A stretch of 64,000 bases of DNA, from contig NZ_JBFRGR010000009.1 in NCBI RefSeq assembly GCF_052115445.1, positions 124,001 to 188,000 of the forward strand, read 5' to 3'. Source of the DNA: Paenibacillus_E sp052115445. GTDB lineage: Bacteria > Bacillota > Bacilli > Paenibacillales > NBRC-103111. Both the position numbers and the translations under genes were made by a program. Shown in pieces: positions 27,619 through 37,014 of the stretch; the first letter of the stretch is position 1, and each line of letters starts with the position of its first letter. Under the pieces are notes generated by a model that saw only the letters and a program-made list of their open reading frames with translations, ran no database searches and was not told the origin of the DNA.

Positions 27619-28579
27619 GCCGATTACGCTCCCTAGTTCGTATATGTCCACAAACCGAGTGAAGAAGAAGGATCGTAGCTTGCTGCAAACAATTTGGTCA
27701 TACCGTGTATCCTATTTGTTTATAGCGCCATTTATGATCTGTTTCATTCTGTTTATCTTCCTTCCCGTGCTATCTGCGATCGTACTCAGTTTTACGTATT
27801 ACGATTCCATAGGACCTCCACGCTTCGCAGGTTGGGACAATTTCCGTTACATGGTGTCGGAAGATTTGATCCTGCTCAAATATGCGCTGCCGAACACAAT
27901 AACATTCGCATTATTAGTAGGTCCAGGTGGATATATAGCCGCTTTCTTACTAGCGTGGTTAATTTCGATCTTACCTAGTATATATCGCAAATGGTTTACA
28001 CTCGCTATGTATACGCCCTCCTTGGCAGGCACGATAGCGATTGGTATTATATGGGTTCCTATGTTATCAAGCGATCGAATAGGTTATTTGAATAGTGTTC
28101 TTCTTAAATTTGGGTTCATTACCGAACCAATATTGTGGGCTACCAGCAAAGAGTATTTAATGAGTTCTATGGTTTTTGTTACGCTTTGGAAAAGTATGGG
28201 AATTGGTTTCCTAGCTATGTTGGCTGGCATTCTGAATGTCAATCCGGAGCTATACGAAGCAGGTAGGATAGATGGCATTCGAAGCAGGCTGGAAGAAATC
28301 TGGTATATTACTATCCCTTCCACAAAACCGCAAATGTTGTTCGGAGCTGTTATGGCAATTGTCGGAGCGATTCAATCGGGAGAAATAGGTCAGACGTTAT
28401 CGGGGATGAATCCAACGCCGCAATATTCGGGTCATGTTCTCTTAACACACATGCATGACTATGGATACACCCGTTTTGAGCTCGGTTACTCGACGGCATT
28501 ATCCGTACTTCTCCTTATTTTTATTTACTTTGCTAACAAGCTATGTGAGAAGCTGTTTGGCACGAAGGAGGGCGAGTAA
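27605..28579 (+). CDS. Sugar ABC transporter permease, MalF/UgpA-like (importer 1)
   Basis: The 324-residue membrane protein has about six transmembrane segments beginning YLFIAPFMICFILFIFLPVL. The EAA loop reads YEAGRIDGIRSRLEEIWYITIPS and contacts the ATPase. The frame opens upstream, but MLKSEPITL at 27605 has a GGGGTGG site and starts inside the end of the binding-protein gene, so the two are translationally coupled. It pairs with the permease at 28580. The substrate is probably an oligosaccharide released by the surface steps of this locus. Confidence 0.93.
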   Translation: MLKSEPITLPSSYMSTNRVKKKDRSLLQTIWSYRVSYLFIAPFMICFILFIFLPVLSAIVLSFTYYDSIGPPRFAGWDNFRYMVSEDLILLKYALPNTITFALLVGPGGYIAAFLLAWLISILPSIYRKWFTLAMYTPSLAGTIAIGIIWVPMLSSDRIGYLNSVLLKFGFITEPILWATSKEYLMSSMVFVTLWKSMGIGFLAMLAGILNVNPELYEAGRIDGIRSRLEEIWYITIPSTKPQMLFGAVMAIVGAIQSGEIGQTLSGMNPTPQYSGHVLLTHMHDYGYTRFELGYSTALSVLLLIFIYFANKLCEKLFGTKEGE

Positions 28580-29479
28580 ATGAATGTCGCTGGATCTCTT
28601 CGGAAATTCGATTCTTGGCGTATGCGCAAGCGGCTGCGCAGATTCAGTTTTATGGAAAAAGTATCAATTATCATTCTTATTTTGATGAGTATTTTTTTGA
28701 TGCTGCCTCTGATTTATATATTTAATCATGCTTTTAAACCTTATGAGGAGCTGTTCATTTATCCGCCGAATATCTTCGTGAGACATCCTACAATTCAAAG
28801 CTTTTTAGAATTAGCGTCCATCACGAAGGGAACGGCAGTCCCGATCACGCGGTATTTGTTTAACAGTGTGATCGCCACAACGCTAGGTGTTATAGCCATC
28901 GTAATTGCAAGTGCAATGTGCGCGTATCCGATATCCAAGCATAAGTTTCCAGGGCACAAGTTTATATTCGCGACGATTCTGCTAACTCTGCTGTTCGTCC
29001 CTGAAACTGTTTCGATCCCGAGATATTTGATCATCAGCCAATTGGGCATATTCAATACCTATTGGGCGCATGTTCTTCCGCTTGTAGCCGTTCCTACAGG
29101 TGTTTTTCTAATGAAACAGTTCATTGATCAGCTCCCAGATGAATTACTCGATTCCGCTCGGATGGACGGAGCCAAAGAGTTTACACTTTTTTTAAGAATT
29201 GTCATTCCTGTCGTACTGCCTGCGATCATGACGGTAAGCATCATTGCATTTAACTCCACATGGCTCAGCACAGAAGCATCGGAAAATTTTATTCAAGATG
29301 AAGAATTGAGAACATTTCAGTTCTATGTCCAAACATTAACTTCCGGTTTGGCGAACAGTGTATCCAGACAAGGGGCTGTTGCTGCAGCTGCATTAATCTT
29401 GTTTTTGCCGAATTTCATCATGTTCTTAGCTTTCCAAAGTAAGGTTATTGCGACGATGGCGCATTCCGGCATCAAGTAG
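28580..29479 (+). CDS. Sugar ABC transporter permease, MalG/UgpE-like (importer 1)
   Basis: The 299-residue inner-membrane permease starts directly after the stop codon of its partner. It has about six hydrophobic segments. The EAA motif is in LLDSARMDGAKEFTLFLRIVIPVVLP. The C-terminus has FLAFQSKVIATMAHSGIK, close to the usual family ending (QRYFVxGLTxGAVKG-like). With the genes at 23515, 24652 and 27605 it forms a complete carbohydrate uptake system. Confidence 0.93.
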   Translation: MNVAGSLRKFDSWRMRKRLRRFSFMEKVSIIILILMSIFLMLPLIYIFNHAFKPYEELFIYPPNIFVRHPTIQSFLELASITKGTAVPITRYLFNSVIATTLGVIAIVIASAMCAYPISKHKFPGHKFIFATILLTLLFVPETVSIPRYLIISQLGIFNTYWAHVLPLVAVPTGVFLMKQFIDQLPDELLDSARMDGAKEFTLFLRIVIPVVLPAIMTVSIIAFNSTWLSTEASENFIQDEELRTFQFYVQTLTSGLANSVSRQGAVAAAALILFLPNFIMFLAFQSKVIATMAHSGIK

Positions 29480-29511
29480 AGGATCAAACCGGATGAAGGG
29501 AGCGTAACATA

Positions 29512-30948
29512 ATGATGGGCATGCAACAAAACAGCCAAGAAATAGAGAAATGGGGACGGTTTGAACTGACGATGCAGGGGCCGTCGGAAGGGAATCCCTT
29601 TCAGGAAGTTCAGCTATCTGCTCGATTTCAGTACAAAAACTACATGGTTCAACCAGATGGCTTTTACGATGGAAACGGTACATACCGGATCCGCTTCATG
29701 CCTGACCGAGTCGGCGTTTGGACTTATGTTACGCAAAGCAATCACATTGATCTTGATGGTCAACACGGTGAATTCGTGTGTGTGGAGGCTTCTTGTGAAA
29801 ACCATGGACCTGTAAGGGTAAAGGATCAGTATGTATTCGCTTTTGAGGACAGTACGCCGTATATGCCGTTCGGCACTACCTGCTATCACTGGACACATCA
29901 CGGAAATGAGCGACTTGAGGAGCTTACTCTTCAATCCTTAAAAGAATCTCCGTTTAATAAAGTAAGAATGTGTCTTCTGCCAACAAGAGATATGAAAGCA
30001 CCTCTTCGATTGGTTTTCGAGGGTTCGAGTCCCGAAGATGTGGATAGAACGAGGTTTAATCCCGGGTTTTTCACCCATTTAGAAAAGCGGATCGATGATT
30101 TGATGGATCTTGGCATAGAAGCCGATCTAGTCTTATTTCATCCGTATGATAAAGGATTTTGGGGCGTCGATAACATGGACGCTGAAACCGATGCATTTTA
30201 CTTGCGCTACGTGATCGCGCGACTCTCCTCTTTTCGAAATGTCTGGTGGTCGCTTTGCAATGAGTACGATTTTAACACATTCAAAACGGTTGAGGATTGG
30301 GATCGACTGATCCAATTCGTACAGCATCATGACCCCTATCAACATCTTCGTTCAATCCATAACGGAACAAAGATGTATAAGTCCTCGTGGGTGTACGACT
30401 TTTCTAAACCATGGATCACTCATCAAAGCATACAGCACTGGGATGCAGAGCTTACGACAAGCTGGCGGGAAGCGAACGCAAAACCGGTTGTCATTGACGA
30501 AATTTCTTATGAAGGCAACAGCTCTAGACGTTGGGGTAATATTTCGGGCGAGGAAATGACCCACCGATTCTGGGAGGCCATGTCTCGAGGCGGGTTTGTC
30601 GGGCATGGGGAATCATTTATCGACAAGGAGACAAGGGCCTGGATTTCATCCGGGGGAAAATTGTATGGAGATAGTATTGAGAGAATCGCTTTTCTCCGTA
30701 AATTGATGGAGGAAGGTCCCGCAGATTGGATGAAAGCTTGGCAGCGAGGAGAGTATGGGCTTCAATATTTCGGCCATCATCAGCATGCGTATACTTTCGT
30801 TGATCTCCCTGATAATGCTTCCTACCGCCTAGAAATTATTGATACGTGGGACATGACCATAACGCCGGTTAAAGGCACGTTTTGCGGACGCACCAAGGTT
30901 GACCTCCCCGGAAAACCTAATCTTTCATTGCGAATTTGGAAGCTTTGA
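29512..30948 (+). CDS. DUF5060/DUF4038/DUF5605 glycosidase, GH140 (apiosidase)-like, copy 1
   Basis: The 478-residue product has an N-terminal DUF5060 beta-sandwich (about 10-95: EKWGRFELTMQGPSEGNPF, DGFYDGNGTYRIRFMPD). A DUF4038 TIM barrel follows (about 110-390), then a C-terminal DUF5605 beta domain. The predicted acid/base Glu is at about residue 251 (WWSLCNEYDF) and the nucleophile Glu at about 330 (VVIDEISYEG). GH140 apiosidases of rhamnogalacturonan II are the best-known DUF4038-type enzymes, but the superfamily is broad. No signal peptide. The next gene is a tandem paralogue. Confidence 0.85.
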   Translation: MMGMQQNSQEIEKWGRFELTMQGPSEGNPFQEVQLSARFQYKNYMVQPDGFYDGNGTYRIRFMPDRVGVWTYVTQSNHIDLDGQHGEFVCVEASCENHGPVRVKDQYVFAFEDSTPYMPFGTTCYHWTHHGNERLEELTLQSLKESPFNKVRMCLLPTRDMKAPLRLVFEGSSPEDVDRTRFNPGFFTHLEKRIDDLMDLGIEADLVLFHPYDKGFWGVDNMDAETDAFYLRYVIARLSSFRNVWWSLCNEYDFNTFKTVEDWDRLIQFVQHHDPYQHLRSIHNGTKMYKSSWVYDFSKPWITHQSIQHWDAELTTSWREANAKPVVIDEISYEGNSSRRWGNISGEEMTHRFWEAMSRGGFVGHGESFIDKETRAWISSGGKLYGDSIERIAFLRKLMEEGPADWMKAWQRGEYGLQYFGHHQHAYTFVDLPDNASYRLEIIDTWDMTITPVKGTFCGRTKVDLPGKPNLSLRIWKL

Positions 30949-30951
30949 ACC

Positions 30952-32430
30952 ATGAATGGGAAGGAGGAGGTCTCTCTGAGAGTAGCCAATGAAGTGGAGC
31001 GTTGGGGTGTGTTCGAATTGACGCTCGAAGGTCCCAGCCATGGAAACCCGTTCACAGACATACGTCTCTGCGCTGTTTTCAAGAAAGAACGAACCTATGC
31101 GGAAGCTGAAGGATTTTACGACGGTAACGGGAGCTATCGGATCCGGTTTATGCCAGAAGAAGAGGGTGTGTGGACGTATTCAACGTCAAGCAATTGTTCG
31201 AAGCTGGACGGAATAATGGGAGAGTTCGCGTGTACCAGACCAACATCTGGAAATAACGGACCGGTTCGGGTGAAGGGTACTGTACATTTTCAATACGCGG
31301 ATGGAAAGCGATTTACTCCAATTGGCACAACTTCTTATGGGTGGCATTTGCAAAGCGAGGAACTTCAGGAGCAAACGCTGCTTACGCTGCAGCATTCGCC
31401 ATTTAACAAAATCCGCATGAGTGTGTTTCCGAAAAACGATGAGTTTCGTGATGCGGAACCAAATAACTACCCGTTTGAAGGTACGCCAGAACAAGGATTC
31501 GATTATAGCCGTCTTCGTCCGGAATATTTTTCTCATTTGGAGAAAAGGGTGAAGGATTTAGCAGATCTCGGCGTACAAGCAGAACTCATTTTGTGGCATC
31601 CATATGACAATGGCCGTTGGGGCTTCGATGAAATGTCTTCGGATGAGGATGACCGTTATCTGCGATATATCATCGCACGGCTTGGGGCACAACACAATGT
31701 GTGGTGGGCACTCGCGAATGACTATGATGGCATGACACATAAAAATAGTGAGGATTGGAAGCGCTTATTTCGACTTATTCAGGAATGCGATTATGGCAGA
31801 CATTTGCGCTCCATTCATAATGATCGGGTTTGGTACGATTTCGGCGTCCCGTGGGTGACTCATGCGAGTATCAAAACTACGGACGTAAGAGTTGCATCAG
31901 AATGCACCAAACAATTTGGAAAGCCGGTTATCATTGATGAATGTGGATTTGAAGGAAATCTGACTACAAGTTGGGGCAGTTTGACGCCTGAAGAGTTAGT
32001 TTGCCGAATGTGGGAAGGAAATTGTCGTGGAGGCTATGTGACACACGGAGAAACGTTTTTAAATGTGGAGCATGTACTCTGGTCGTCTCGTGGAGGGGAA
32101 CTACAAGGAAGAAGTGTTCGGAGAATCGAGTTTATGCGCGAAATACTAGAAAAAGCACCGGCTCAAATGACATACAGCAGCGATCGACTTGATGCTGCAA
32201 CGTTGGAGGTAAGGGGTGAATATTATTTACAGTACTTTGGCCCGCATCGATTTGCCTATCGCGAATTTTCACTGCCGGATGGTAAATATGAAGTAGATCT
32301 GATCGATACATGGAACATGACCATCGCACCTCTTACCGGGACATTTGAAGGTCGATTCCGGATCGATTTGCCTGCAAAGCTTTATTACGCGTTGCGTATT
32401 CGCAAGATGACCGAAACGTCTTACAAATAG
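30952..32430 (+). CDS. DUF5060/DUF4038/DUF5605 glycosidase, copy 2, with altered acid/base motif
   Basis: The 492-residue product is the tandem paralogue of the preceding protein with the same three domains. The nucleophile motif is kept (VIIDECGFEGN). The acid/base motif, however, reads WWALANDYDG at about residue 257, so the usual Glu after Asn is Asp. This could lower or change activity. The ATG at 30952 has no visible ribosome binding site. A strong AGGAGG at 30965-30970 lies inside the frame, five bases before a CTG at 30976, which would give MRVANEVERWGVF and align well with copy 1. A rare CTG start is therefore possible. Context and domain content point to the same glycan as copy 1. 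Confidence 0.82.
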   Translation: MNGKEEVSLRVANEVERWGVFELTLEGPSHGNPFTDIRLCAVFKKERTYAEAEGFYDGNGSYRIRFMPEEEGVWTYSTSSNCSKLDGIMGEFACTRPTSGNNGPVRVKGTVHFQYADGKRFTPIGTTSYGWHLQSEELQEQTLLTLQHSPFNKIRMSVFPKNDEFRDAEPNNYPFEGTPEQGFDYSRLRPEYFSHLEKRVKDLADLGVQAELILWHPYDNGRWGFDEMSSDEDDRYLRYIIARLGAQHNVWWALANDYDGMTHKNSEDWKRLFRLIQECDYGRHLRSIHNDRVWYDFGVPWVTHASIKTTDVRVASECTKQFGKPVIIDECGFEGNLTTSWGSLTPEELVCRMWEGNCRGGYVTHGETFLNVEHVLWSSRGGELQGRSVRRIEFMREILEKAPAQMTYSSDRLDAATLEVRGEYYLQYFGPHRFAYREFSLPDGKYEVDLIDTWNMTIAPLTGTFEGRFRIDLPAKLYYALRIRKMTETSYK

Positions 32431-32445
32431 CTTCATAAGGGAGAG

Positions 32446-34821
32446 ATGTCATTGGAACCATTACGGAAATCAACGGGTACTTCAAAGACTTCAAAGCTAT
32501 GGTATGAAAAACCAGCAAAAACATGGAATGATGCACTGCCTATTGGAAATGGGCGTCTGGGTGCTATGGTATTCGGGAAAGTGAATCAAGAACGGCTGCA
32601 GCTGAACGAAGACTCCGTTTGGTACGGCGGGCCGGTCAACGGAGATAATCCTGACGGTCGAAAATATTTTCCGGAAGTACGCCGTTTGTTACAAAAAGGG
32701 AAACAAATAGAAGCAGAAGAACTGGCACAAATGGGACTCATGTCCAATCCAAAGTCTTTGCGTCCGTATCAGCCGTTAGGTGATTTGCACTTTTATCACG
32801 ACGGGGAGAAAAAGATGATTTCCAATTATTATAGGGATCTGGACATTGAGCAGGGTATCGCCCATGTAAACTATTGTTTAAACGATGTTTTGCATGAAAG
32901 GGAATTGTTCAGCAGTGCGGTCGATCAGGTGTTGGTGCTCAGAATCACCTGCAATCGACCTGCAACCTTAAATCTCCGAATGCATTTGAGTCGCAGACCT
33001 TTTGACGAAGGTACGCATAGGGTCGACAACGATACTTTGGTGATGAGTGGTGAAAGCGGGAAAAACGGTGTGACATACTGCACGGCAGTGAAAGCCGTAC
33101 CAGAAGGCGGAACGGTGGAAGTAATCGGTGATTTCCTCACTGTTCAACAGGCGGAAGCGGTTACCATTTATCTTTCGGCAGCAACAACCTTCCGTCATGA
33201 GGACCCCCAAGCCGAGTGTATTCAACAGTTGGTTCATGCGGCAAGTAAGGGATACGAACGGGTCAAGCAGGATCACATTTCGGATCATGCGTCCAAATTT
33301 GGTCGAGTAAAGCTGGAGTTGGGACGTCCTAAAGATGCAAGTGAAATCGAAGTACTGCCAACGGATGTCAGACTTCAACGGTACAAAGACGGTGGCGAAG
33401 ATCCGGGGCTTATTTCTCTGTTTTTCCAATACGGCCGTTATTTGCTTATGGCTAGTTCCCGCCCTGGTTCAAATCCTGCGAATTTACAGGGCATATGGAA
33501 TGAAAGTTTTACACCCCCATGGGAGTCAAAATACACAATCAATATTAACACGGAGATGAATTACTGGCCTGCGGAAGTTTGCAATTTGTCCGAATGCCAT
33601 GAGCCGTTGTTTGATTTGATCGATCGTATGCGGCCACATGGCAGGAAAACAGCGCAGAAGGTATACGGATGCAATGGATTCGTCGCTCACCATAATACCG
33701 ATATGTGGGGATCCACGCAAATTGAAGGGAATCATATTCCAGGTTCAATTTGGCCAATGGGTGCCGCTTGGTTATCACTGCATCTCTGGGAGCATTACCG
33801 GTTCGGCTTGGATGAACAATTTCTTCGTGAACGGGCGTATCCGGTAATGAAGGAAGCGGCTGAATTCTTCCTGGACTATTTGTTTGAAGACGAAAAGGGG
33901 CGTCTCGTTACCGGGCCTTCTACTTCTCCTGAAAATAAATTTATCGGCCCTGACGGAAGCGTAGGATGTCTGAGTATAGGTCCTTCCATGGATACCCAAA
34001 TCATCTATACATTGCTCAGTTCGTGTATGGAAGCTGCGGGCATACTTCGAACGGACGAGACGATTCGGCAGAAATGGGAACTTACGCTGCGTAAGCTGCC
34101 GGCGCCGCAAATCGGCAAGCACGGACAGCTGCAGGAGTGGGTGGAGGATTGGAATGAAGTTCATCCGGGCCATCGCCACATATCACATTTGTTCGCGCTC
34201 CATCCAGGAGAAATCATTCATCCAAGGCACACGCCGGAGTGGGCGGAAGCGGCCAAACGGACACTGGAGCGCCGGTTGGAGAATGGGGGCGGACAAACAG
34301 GCTGGAGCCGGGCTTGGATCATTAATTTCTTTGCTCGTTTGGAGGATGGGGAACAATCCTATGAGCATCTTCGCTTACTGCTTTCCCTCTCGACACTGCC
34401 GAATTTATTTGACAATCATCCGCCGTTTCAGATTGATGGAAATTTCGGTGCAACAGCGGGAATTGCCGAAATGCTCCTGCAATCGCACCGTGGGGAGATT
34501 GCGCTGCTACCGTCATTGCCTAAGGCTTGGCAGCGAGGTAGAATCAGTGGTTTTCGCGCCCGTGGAGGCTTCGAGATCGAGATGGAGTGGGAGGATGGCG
34601 AACTAACCCACTGCGTCATTAAAGCGACGAAAAGCCAATTATGCACAGTAACGTGCAGACGTCCGCAATCGGCTCTTATTGTGGAAACGGATGGAAAACC
34701 GGTTGAAACCATTACGTCGGAGTTTCTAACAAAGTTTAACGCGGTAGCGGGGAAAACCTACTTGCTGATTGCGGAGAAGCAAAGCAAAGCGCAAATAGGG
34801 ACATTGGTTCGTCATTCATGA
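32446..34821 (+). CDS. GH95 alpha-L-fucosidase/alpha-L-galactosidase (copy 2)
   Basis: The 791-residue product is a full-length GH95. Motifs are LWYEKPAKTWNDALPIGNGR, TININTEMNYWPAEVCNL, LQEWVEDWNEVHPGHRHISHL and QIDGNFGATAGIAEMLLQS. All expected catalytic positions (acid Glu, Asn pair, Asp) are present. No signal peptide. AGGGAG is only two bases before the ATG at 32446 but about eight before a TTG at 32452, so the TTG may be the true start (MEPLRKSTG). It shares the fold with copy 1 at 14668 but differs in many loops. It closes the promoter C operon, and a terminator follows within 55 bases. Confidence 0.93.
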   Translation: MSLEPLRKSTGTSKTSKLWYEKPAKTWNDALPIGNGRLGAMVFGKVNQERLQLNEDSVWYGGPVNGDNPDGRKYFPEVRRLLQKGKQIEAEELAQMGLMSNPKSLRPYQPLGDLHFYHDGEKKMISNYYRDLDIEQGIAHVNYCLNDVLHERELFSSAVDQVLVLRITCNRPATLNLRMHLSRRPFDEGTHRVDNDTLVMSGESGKNGVTYCTAVKAVPEGGTVEVIGDFLTVQQAEAVTIYLSAATTFRHEDPQAECIQQLVHAASKGYERVKQDHISDHASKFGRVKLELGRPKDASEIEVLPTDVRLQRYKDGGEDPGLISLFFQYGRYLLMASSRPGSNPANLQGIWNESFTPPWESKYTININTEMNYWPAEVCNLSECHEPLFDLIDRMRPHGRKTAQKVYGCNGFVAHHNTDMWGSTQIEGNHIPGSIWPMGAAWLSLHLWEHYRFGLDEQFLRERAYPVMKEAAEFFLDYLFEDEKGRLVTGPSTSPENKFIGPDGSVGCLSIGPSMDTQIIYTLLSSCMEAAGILRTDETIRQKWELTLRKLPAPQIGKHGQLQEWVEDWNEVHPGHRHISHLFALHPGEIIHPRHTPEWAEAAKRTLERRLENGGGQTGWSRAWIINFFARLEDGEQSYEHLRLLLSLSTLPNLFDNHPPFQIDGNFGATAGIAEMLLQSHRGEIALLPSLPKAWQRGRISGFRARGGFEIEMEWEDGELTHCVIKATKSQLCTVTCRRPQSALIVETDGKPVETITSEFLTKFNAVAGKTYLLIAEKQSKAQIGTLVRHS

Positions 34822-34873
34822 TTGTATTCACAGTTGCAAAGTTGATGTTCCATGCAATTAATTATTTGAGTAG

Positions 34874-34905
34874 ACCACCTTGCGCATAGCGTTCGGTGGT
34901 TTTTT
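34874..34905 (+). terminator. Rho-independent terminator after GH95 copy 2
   Basis: ACCACC (34874-34879) pairs with GGTGGT (34895-34900), with a short inner CGC/GCG pairing, then six T (34900-34905). Confidence 0.85.
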
Positions 34906-34996
34906 CTTGCCTACGACTGCACCACTGTGTTACTTATCATGGAATATAGGATGATATATGGCGAGCAAAAGATCCTATCGATGTGGTTGAATGCTC

Positions 34997-35046
34997 CCTA
35001 AAAAAAGCATGAACAGCCTATAAATGTTTTTTCGTAGTGATGTAAT
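34997..35046 (+). promoter_or_regulatory. Promoter D with CCTATAA element
   Basis: CCTATAA at 35017-35023 lies 24 bases upstream of TGTAAT (35041-35046, 5/6 match to -10). A degenerate upstream copy, CCTAAAA, is at 34997 (20-base spacing). The geometry is looser than at promoters A-C. It would drive the long 35069-57566 operon. The rest of the 34822-35068 gap holds only the terminator. Confidence 0.5.
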
Positions 35047-35068
35047 GTAGTAATTAAGAGGTGATACC

Positions 35069-36166
35069 ATGGAATTCATTAGACCAGAGGATTATTTGCC
35101 AAGAAAGCAGCATATTCCGGACTTGAAGAAATACGGAATCGGCTTGATTGGCTGCGGTACCATAGCGAATACAGCGCATTTGCCCGCTTATCGTAAATAT
35201 GGCTTGCATATTGCGGCTGTCTGTGATGTTAACGAGGAAGCGGCTCGCATGACAGCACAAAAATTTGATATACCGCATTGGACGACTGATGTTAATGAAT
35301 TATTGCAAAATGATGAAGTTGGTCTCATAGATTTAGCGATCCATCCAGAACCAAGACTTGAAGTGCTGAAACTGATTGGCAAGGCACCTAGGCCTGTGTT
35401 ATGCCAAAAGCCATTAGCTCTAAATTTAGAGCACGCTCAAGTGCTTAGTCAAGAAGTAAACCGACTGGGTATCGTACTTAGCGTCAACCAGCAGGCTCGT
35501 TGGGCTCCGGCTCATAAAGCGCTGAAAATGCTCCTTGAACAGGATCTCATCGGTGAGGTATACAGCATCCATCATGAGATGCGTTCGTTCCAAGACCAAG
35601 CCGGTAAGTGGTGGACGAACATGCCTAATTTCAATATTGTCGATCACGGTGTCCACTATGTGGATTTATGCCGATATTTCAATCCTAACCCAGAAGAAGA
35701 GTGGTCTCGAGTACACTGCACGACAGCTCAATTGAAGCAGCAAAACGCGATTGACCCTCTGATCTATTCAGCTAATGTCGAGTTTGGTCCAAAAGGGGGA
35801 CGAAACCAGCTCATGGCTTCGCTGCTTTTTAACAATATTGCCAAAGCAAACCGTTCACATAGCAACACATGGTGGATTGACGGGACGGAAGGGAGCCTCT
35901 GGTGTACGCAAGAAACGCTCTATATGGCGTTAAATAAGCACAAAAACGTTGTACATGAGATTAAGCTGAAAGGAACATGGTTCCCGGACGCCTTCGCAGG
36001 GTCCATGCTTGCATTCATGACTGCCCTGGAGGAAGGCAAGCGTCCGCCGGTTACTTCGGAAGATAACTTACAAACGGTTGCTATGACGACATCCATGGTT
36101 ATTTCCAGCCAAGAAGGCTGTGTAGTGGAAAGAAGCGACGTGCTGAAAGGAAGCGATGGATTATGA
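35069..36166 (+). CDS. Gfo/Idh/MocA-family NAD(P)-dependent oxidoreductase
   Basis: The 365-residue product has a Rossmann start (GIGLIGCGTIANTAHLPAY) and the family motif CQKPLALNLEHA, which carries the conserved Lys-Pro of the Gfo/Idh/MocA active site. It continues with FNIVDHGVHYVDLCRYF, the His-containing substrate-domain motif. No signal peptide. Such enzymes oxidise or reduce sugar hydroxyls and are often paired with a TIM-barrel isomerase, as here (the next gene overlaps it by ATGA). It may process an unusual monosaccharide released by the locus. The substrate is unknown. Confidence 0.9.
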   Translation: MEFIRPEDYLPRKQHIPDLKKYGIGLIGCGTIANTAHLPAYRKYGLHIAAVCDVNEEAARMTAQKFDIPHWTTDVNELLQNDEVGLIDLAIHPEPRLEVLKLIGKAPRPVLCQKPLALNLEHAQVLSQEVNRLGIVLSVNQQARWAPAHKALKMLLEQDLIGEVYSIHHEMRSFQDQAGKWWTNMPNFNIVDHGVHYVDLCRYFNPNPEEEWSRVHCTTAQLKQQNAIDPLIYSANVEFGPKGGRNQLMASLLFNNIAKANRSHSNTWWIDGTEGSLWCTQETLYMALNKHKNVVHEIKLKGTWFPDAFAGSMLAFMTALEEGKRPPVTSEDNLQTVAMTTSMVISSQEGCVVERSDVLKGSDGL

Positions 36167-37011
36167 ACAAACTCGGTTTTATGAGTTACATATACTTAGG
36201 CTGGAGCGCGGAAGCTATCGCCGAGGACGCTTGCAAACATGGGTTGACTTATGTACAAATCGACCCCAAGCAGGCTATGCAGGTTATGGATGATGAACCA
36301 TTTTCACTGACACGAGCTGAAAAAATTCGAGCCATCTTTGAGAAAAAAGGGATTTCCATCGTAGGTTTGTCGGCCTATACCAATTTATTGAATCCGAACC
36401 TTCAGAAACGGGAAGATAAGCTAAAACAGCTAGAGAAGATGATCGACCTATGTTCGGCCTATGGAACACGGTATATCGCGACGGAAACGGGAAGTCTTCA
36501 CCCTACCAATGCTTGGCGTGATTTTGAAGGTAATCGGACTCCTGAAGCCTGGAATGAACTGCTGAACATCATTGACCGTTTACGGAACCGAGCAGTGAAG
36601 AAAGATGCGGTATTAGTCATCGAAGGATTTGCACTTAATGTGCTGGCGAGTCCTGAGCAAGGTGTCCGAATGATGAAACAGCTTGGGACCGAAGGGTTGG
36701 CGCTCATTATGGATCCATTCAATTATTTGACGCAAGAAGATTTGAGCGGACAGGAAGCGGCTATGTCGAATATTTTCGACTGCATTGCTACCTATTCTCC
36801 GATTGCGCATGCCAAAGACACGCTCTACTATGACGGCGTATTCACGACACCTCGGGTAGGGGCGGGGCAAGCAGACTGGCATGTGTATGCAGCGTTGCTT
36901 GCCAGTCGATTGCCGGATGTCCCGTTGATTCTGGAGCATGCAAAGCCGGAAGAAGTAGCGGAATGTTTGGATTTGATCCGCAAATCCTTTGAGAGCGCAG
37001 TTAGGACGTGA
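36163..37011 (+). CDS. Sugar phosphate isomerase/epimerase (TIM barrel, AP-endonuclease 2 family)
   Basis: The 282-residue product resembles xylose-isomerase-like TIM barrels: MSYIYLGWSAEAIAEDAC at the start, IVGLSAYTNLLNPN, YIATETGSLHP with a likely metal-binding Glu, ALIMDPFNYL, IAHAKDTLYYDG and LILEHAKPEEV. Several of these supply the usual Glu/Asp/His metal ligands. It overlaps the oxidoreductase gene by four bases, so they probably act on the same sugar. The reaction (keto-enol isomerisation, epimerisation or dehydration) is not predictable. Cytosolic. Confidence 0.85.
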   Translation: MNKLGFMSYIYLGWSAEAIAEDACKHGLTYVQIDPKQAMQVMDDEPFSLTRAEKIRAIFEKKGISIVGLSAYTNLLNPNLQKREDKLKQLEKMIDLCSAYGTRYIATETGSLHPTNAWRDFEGNRTPEAWNELLNIIDRLRNRAVKKDAVLVIEGFALNVLASPEQGVRMMKQLGTEGLALIMDPFNYLTQEDLSGQEAAMSNIFDCIATYSPIAHAKDTLYYDGVFTTPRVGAGQADWHVYAALLASRLPDVPLILEHAKPEEVAECLDLIRKSFESAVRT

Positions 37012-37014
37012 AGA

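Noticed and set aside
32968..33429. Long antisense open frame (153 codons) within GH95 copy 2
   Set aside because: It has no recognisable domain and lies wholly opposite a well-conserved enzyme. Similar antisense frames at 3677, 11700 and 13071 were dropped for the same reason.
34154..34606. Same-strand overlapping frame of 150 codons inside GH95 copy 2
   Set aside because: The GH95 frame carries conserved catalytic motifs across this stretch. The alternative frame has no family features.
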